This document shows positions 6,076 to 6,483 of a DNA stretch of 6,483 nucleotides, one piece after another. The position numbers were made by a program, and so were the translations under genes. The stretch's first letter is position 1. Each line of letters begins with the position of its first letter. The notes beneath the pieces were generated by a model, which was not told the DNA's origin, made no database searches, and was given only the letters and a program-made list of their open reading frames with translations. Source of the DNA: Clostridia bacterium (lineage in GTDB: Bacteria; Bacillota; Clostridia; Saccharofermentanales; UBA5734); NCBI GenBank assembly GCA_017997315.1, contig JAGOFF010000129.1, forward strand, positions 1 to 6,483. The letters run 5' to 3'.

Positions 6076-6387
6076 GGAACCAGACGGGAAACATGGCGAA
6101 CGCAGCGTGAGTCAGGTCCGGAACGCGTGGGAGCCAACAATGGACGGGAACCATTCCAATCCATCCCATGTCCCAGTCGCCTGGTCCATCTTCATTGCAC
6201 TCGGCCGCTCCGGGCGGGAACCGGAGACAGTTTGTAAACAGAGGTTGTTTGCGCACAGTCAAACCGAACAGAGATGCTGAAGAATCCTGGCTGATTTGAC
6301 ATCTTGTGGTCATGGTTTACAAGACATGACGTACGGCTCCTGCGATCGGCATACTCCGGACTGACAGAAGGGTTGCGTTACGTTGAC

Positions 6388-6420
6388 GGGGCGGTGGGCG
6401 AAAAGCCTGCCGCCCCCTTT
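6388..6420. terminator. Strong 12-bp hairpin, probable terminator
   Basis: The arms 6388-6399 and 6405-6416 pair without bulges around a GAAAA loop; on the plus strand the central two pairs are U-G and G-U wobbles. CTTTATA follows on plus, a weak U-tract. On the minus strand the wobbles become C-A mismatches and no T-tract follows, yet the hairpin lies 13 nt after the stop of the partial minus-strand gene, a usual terminator position. It may serve either strand or both. Confidence 0.55.
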
Positions 6421-6429
6421 ATACCGTTG

Positions 6430-6483
6430 TCAGGATCCGAGCGCCTCCCGGAAGATCTCCTCCAGATCCGCATGAAGCACACC
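6430..6483 (-). CDS. C-terminal end of an unidentified protein (partial)
   Basis: Only the last 17 codons and a TGA are in the window; the 5' part is beyond the right edge. The visible peptide GVLHADLEEIFREALGS looks like an amphipathic C-terminal helix, and its codons (CTG, GAG, ATC, TTC, GCG, CTC, TCC) resemble those of the neighbouring genes. The hairpin just downstream supports a gene end here. The fragment is too short to name a family, and an open frame this short could occur by chance. Confidence 0.4.
   Translation of the reverse strand, partial: GVLHADLEEIFREALGS

Larger units (their letters stand above)
5944..6429. other. Gene-free interval, possible unclassified RNA gene
   Basis: No reading frame here has a recognisable protein motif. 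It looks less GC-rich than the flanking genes. Visible elements: an 8-bp hairpin at 5991-6013 (CTCC/GGAG and GTTT/AAAC, CC bulge, loop TGTGC); a near-palindrome at 6054-6067 beside TATAAT (6070-6075, plus); hairpins AATGG/CCATT (6139-6155) and CTCCGG/CCGGAG (6208-6226), both with CGGGAA in the loop; an 8-bp inverted repeat TTGTAAAC/GTTTACAA (6232-6239 and 6315-6322); GTCATG/CATGAC (6309-6314 and 6325-6330); and the strong hairpin at 6388-6416. Box-to-hairpin distance would allow a plus-strand RNA of roughly 340 nt. I could not match it to tmRNA, RNase P RNA, 6S, SRP RNA or a known riboswitch. It may also be a decayed region. Confidence 0.4.

Noticed and set aside
6111..6123. GTCAGGTCCGGAA, identical to the 5' half of the apical motif of bacterial SRP RNA
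   Set aside because: The required 3' half (GGAAGCAGC-like) is missing; CGCGTGGGAGCC follows instead, so the GGAA tetraloop cannot close. It also lies too near the TATAAT for a large SRP RNA. Worth a covariance-model search, but not supported by reading.
6251..6265. GCGCACAGTCAAACC, resembling the start of a cyclic-di-GMP-I riboswitch
   Set aside because: The other conserved parts (the GACGCAAAGCC-like segment and the receptor helix) are absent, and no plus-strand gene follows.
5918..6280. 120-codon plus-strand frame after murF
   Set aside because: Its 5' part overlaps the murF promoter and leader, and the composition is Pro/Arg-rich with no domain. Only the last 46 codons have a ribosome binding site, and these are treated separately.
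5471..6313. 280-codon minus-strand frame overlapping murF
   Set aside because: It is out of frame with murF over most of its length and has no recognisable motif.
6430..6483. Plus-strand gene starting at ATG 6472
   Set aside because: The preceding sequence is CT-rich with no ribosome binding site. The minus strand reads as a plausible protein end with a hairpin after its stop.

Overview
The window reads as an ordinary chromosomal segment of a GC-rich bacterium, most likely a Gram-positive of the Firmicutes (Clostridia-like) type. This rests on three things: a PhoP/PhoR-style two-component pair with a PAS-containing kinase, strong GGAGG-like ribosome binding sites, and two extended -10 promoters (TGATANAAT) in front of cell-wall genes. 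The lineage is an inference from gene style, not from a marker gene.

Positions 8-3279 (+) hold a tight three-gene run: an OmpR-family response regulator, its membrane sensor histidine kinase (8-nt gap), and an RluF-type 23S rRNA pseudouridine synthase whose ATG directly follows the kinase stop codon. A long imperfect hairpin spans the rluF stop. Immediately after it lies an extended -10 promoter for ddl (3345-4403, +), encoding D-alanine--D-alanine ligase.

Positions 4419-5849 (-) hold murF, which points at ddl. The two stop codons are separated by 15 nt containing one small hairpin. Ddl makes the D-Ala-D-Ala dipeptide and MurF attaches it to UDP-MurNAc-tripeptide, so consecutive steps of peptidoglycan precursor synthesis sit tail to tail instead of in one operon. 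The two promoters share 11 of 13 bases around the -10. The murF leader has an unusual layout: a compact GC hairpin plus a 7-U tract begins almost at the predicted transcription start, and a second GC-rich stem abuts the Shine-Dalgarno sequence.

Positions 5944-6429 hold no convincing protein gene. They contain a TATAAT box behind an operator-like near-palindrome, several hairpins whose loops carry CGGGAA, inverted repeats, and a strong 12-bp hairpin near the end. This could be an unclassified RNA gene or simply a decayed intergenic region. The last 54 nt look like the C-terminal end of a minus-strand gene cut by the window edge.

No mobile element, CRISPR array, tRNA or rRNA was found, and no gene system that is clearly new. 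The most interesting signals are in the noncoding DNA: the murF leader, the rluF/ddl junction hairpin, and the 6.05-6.42 kb interval.
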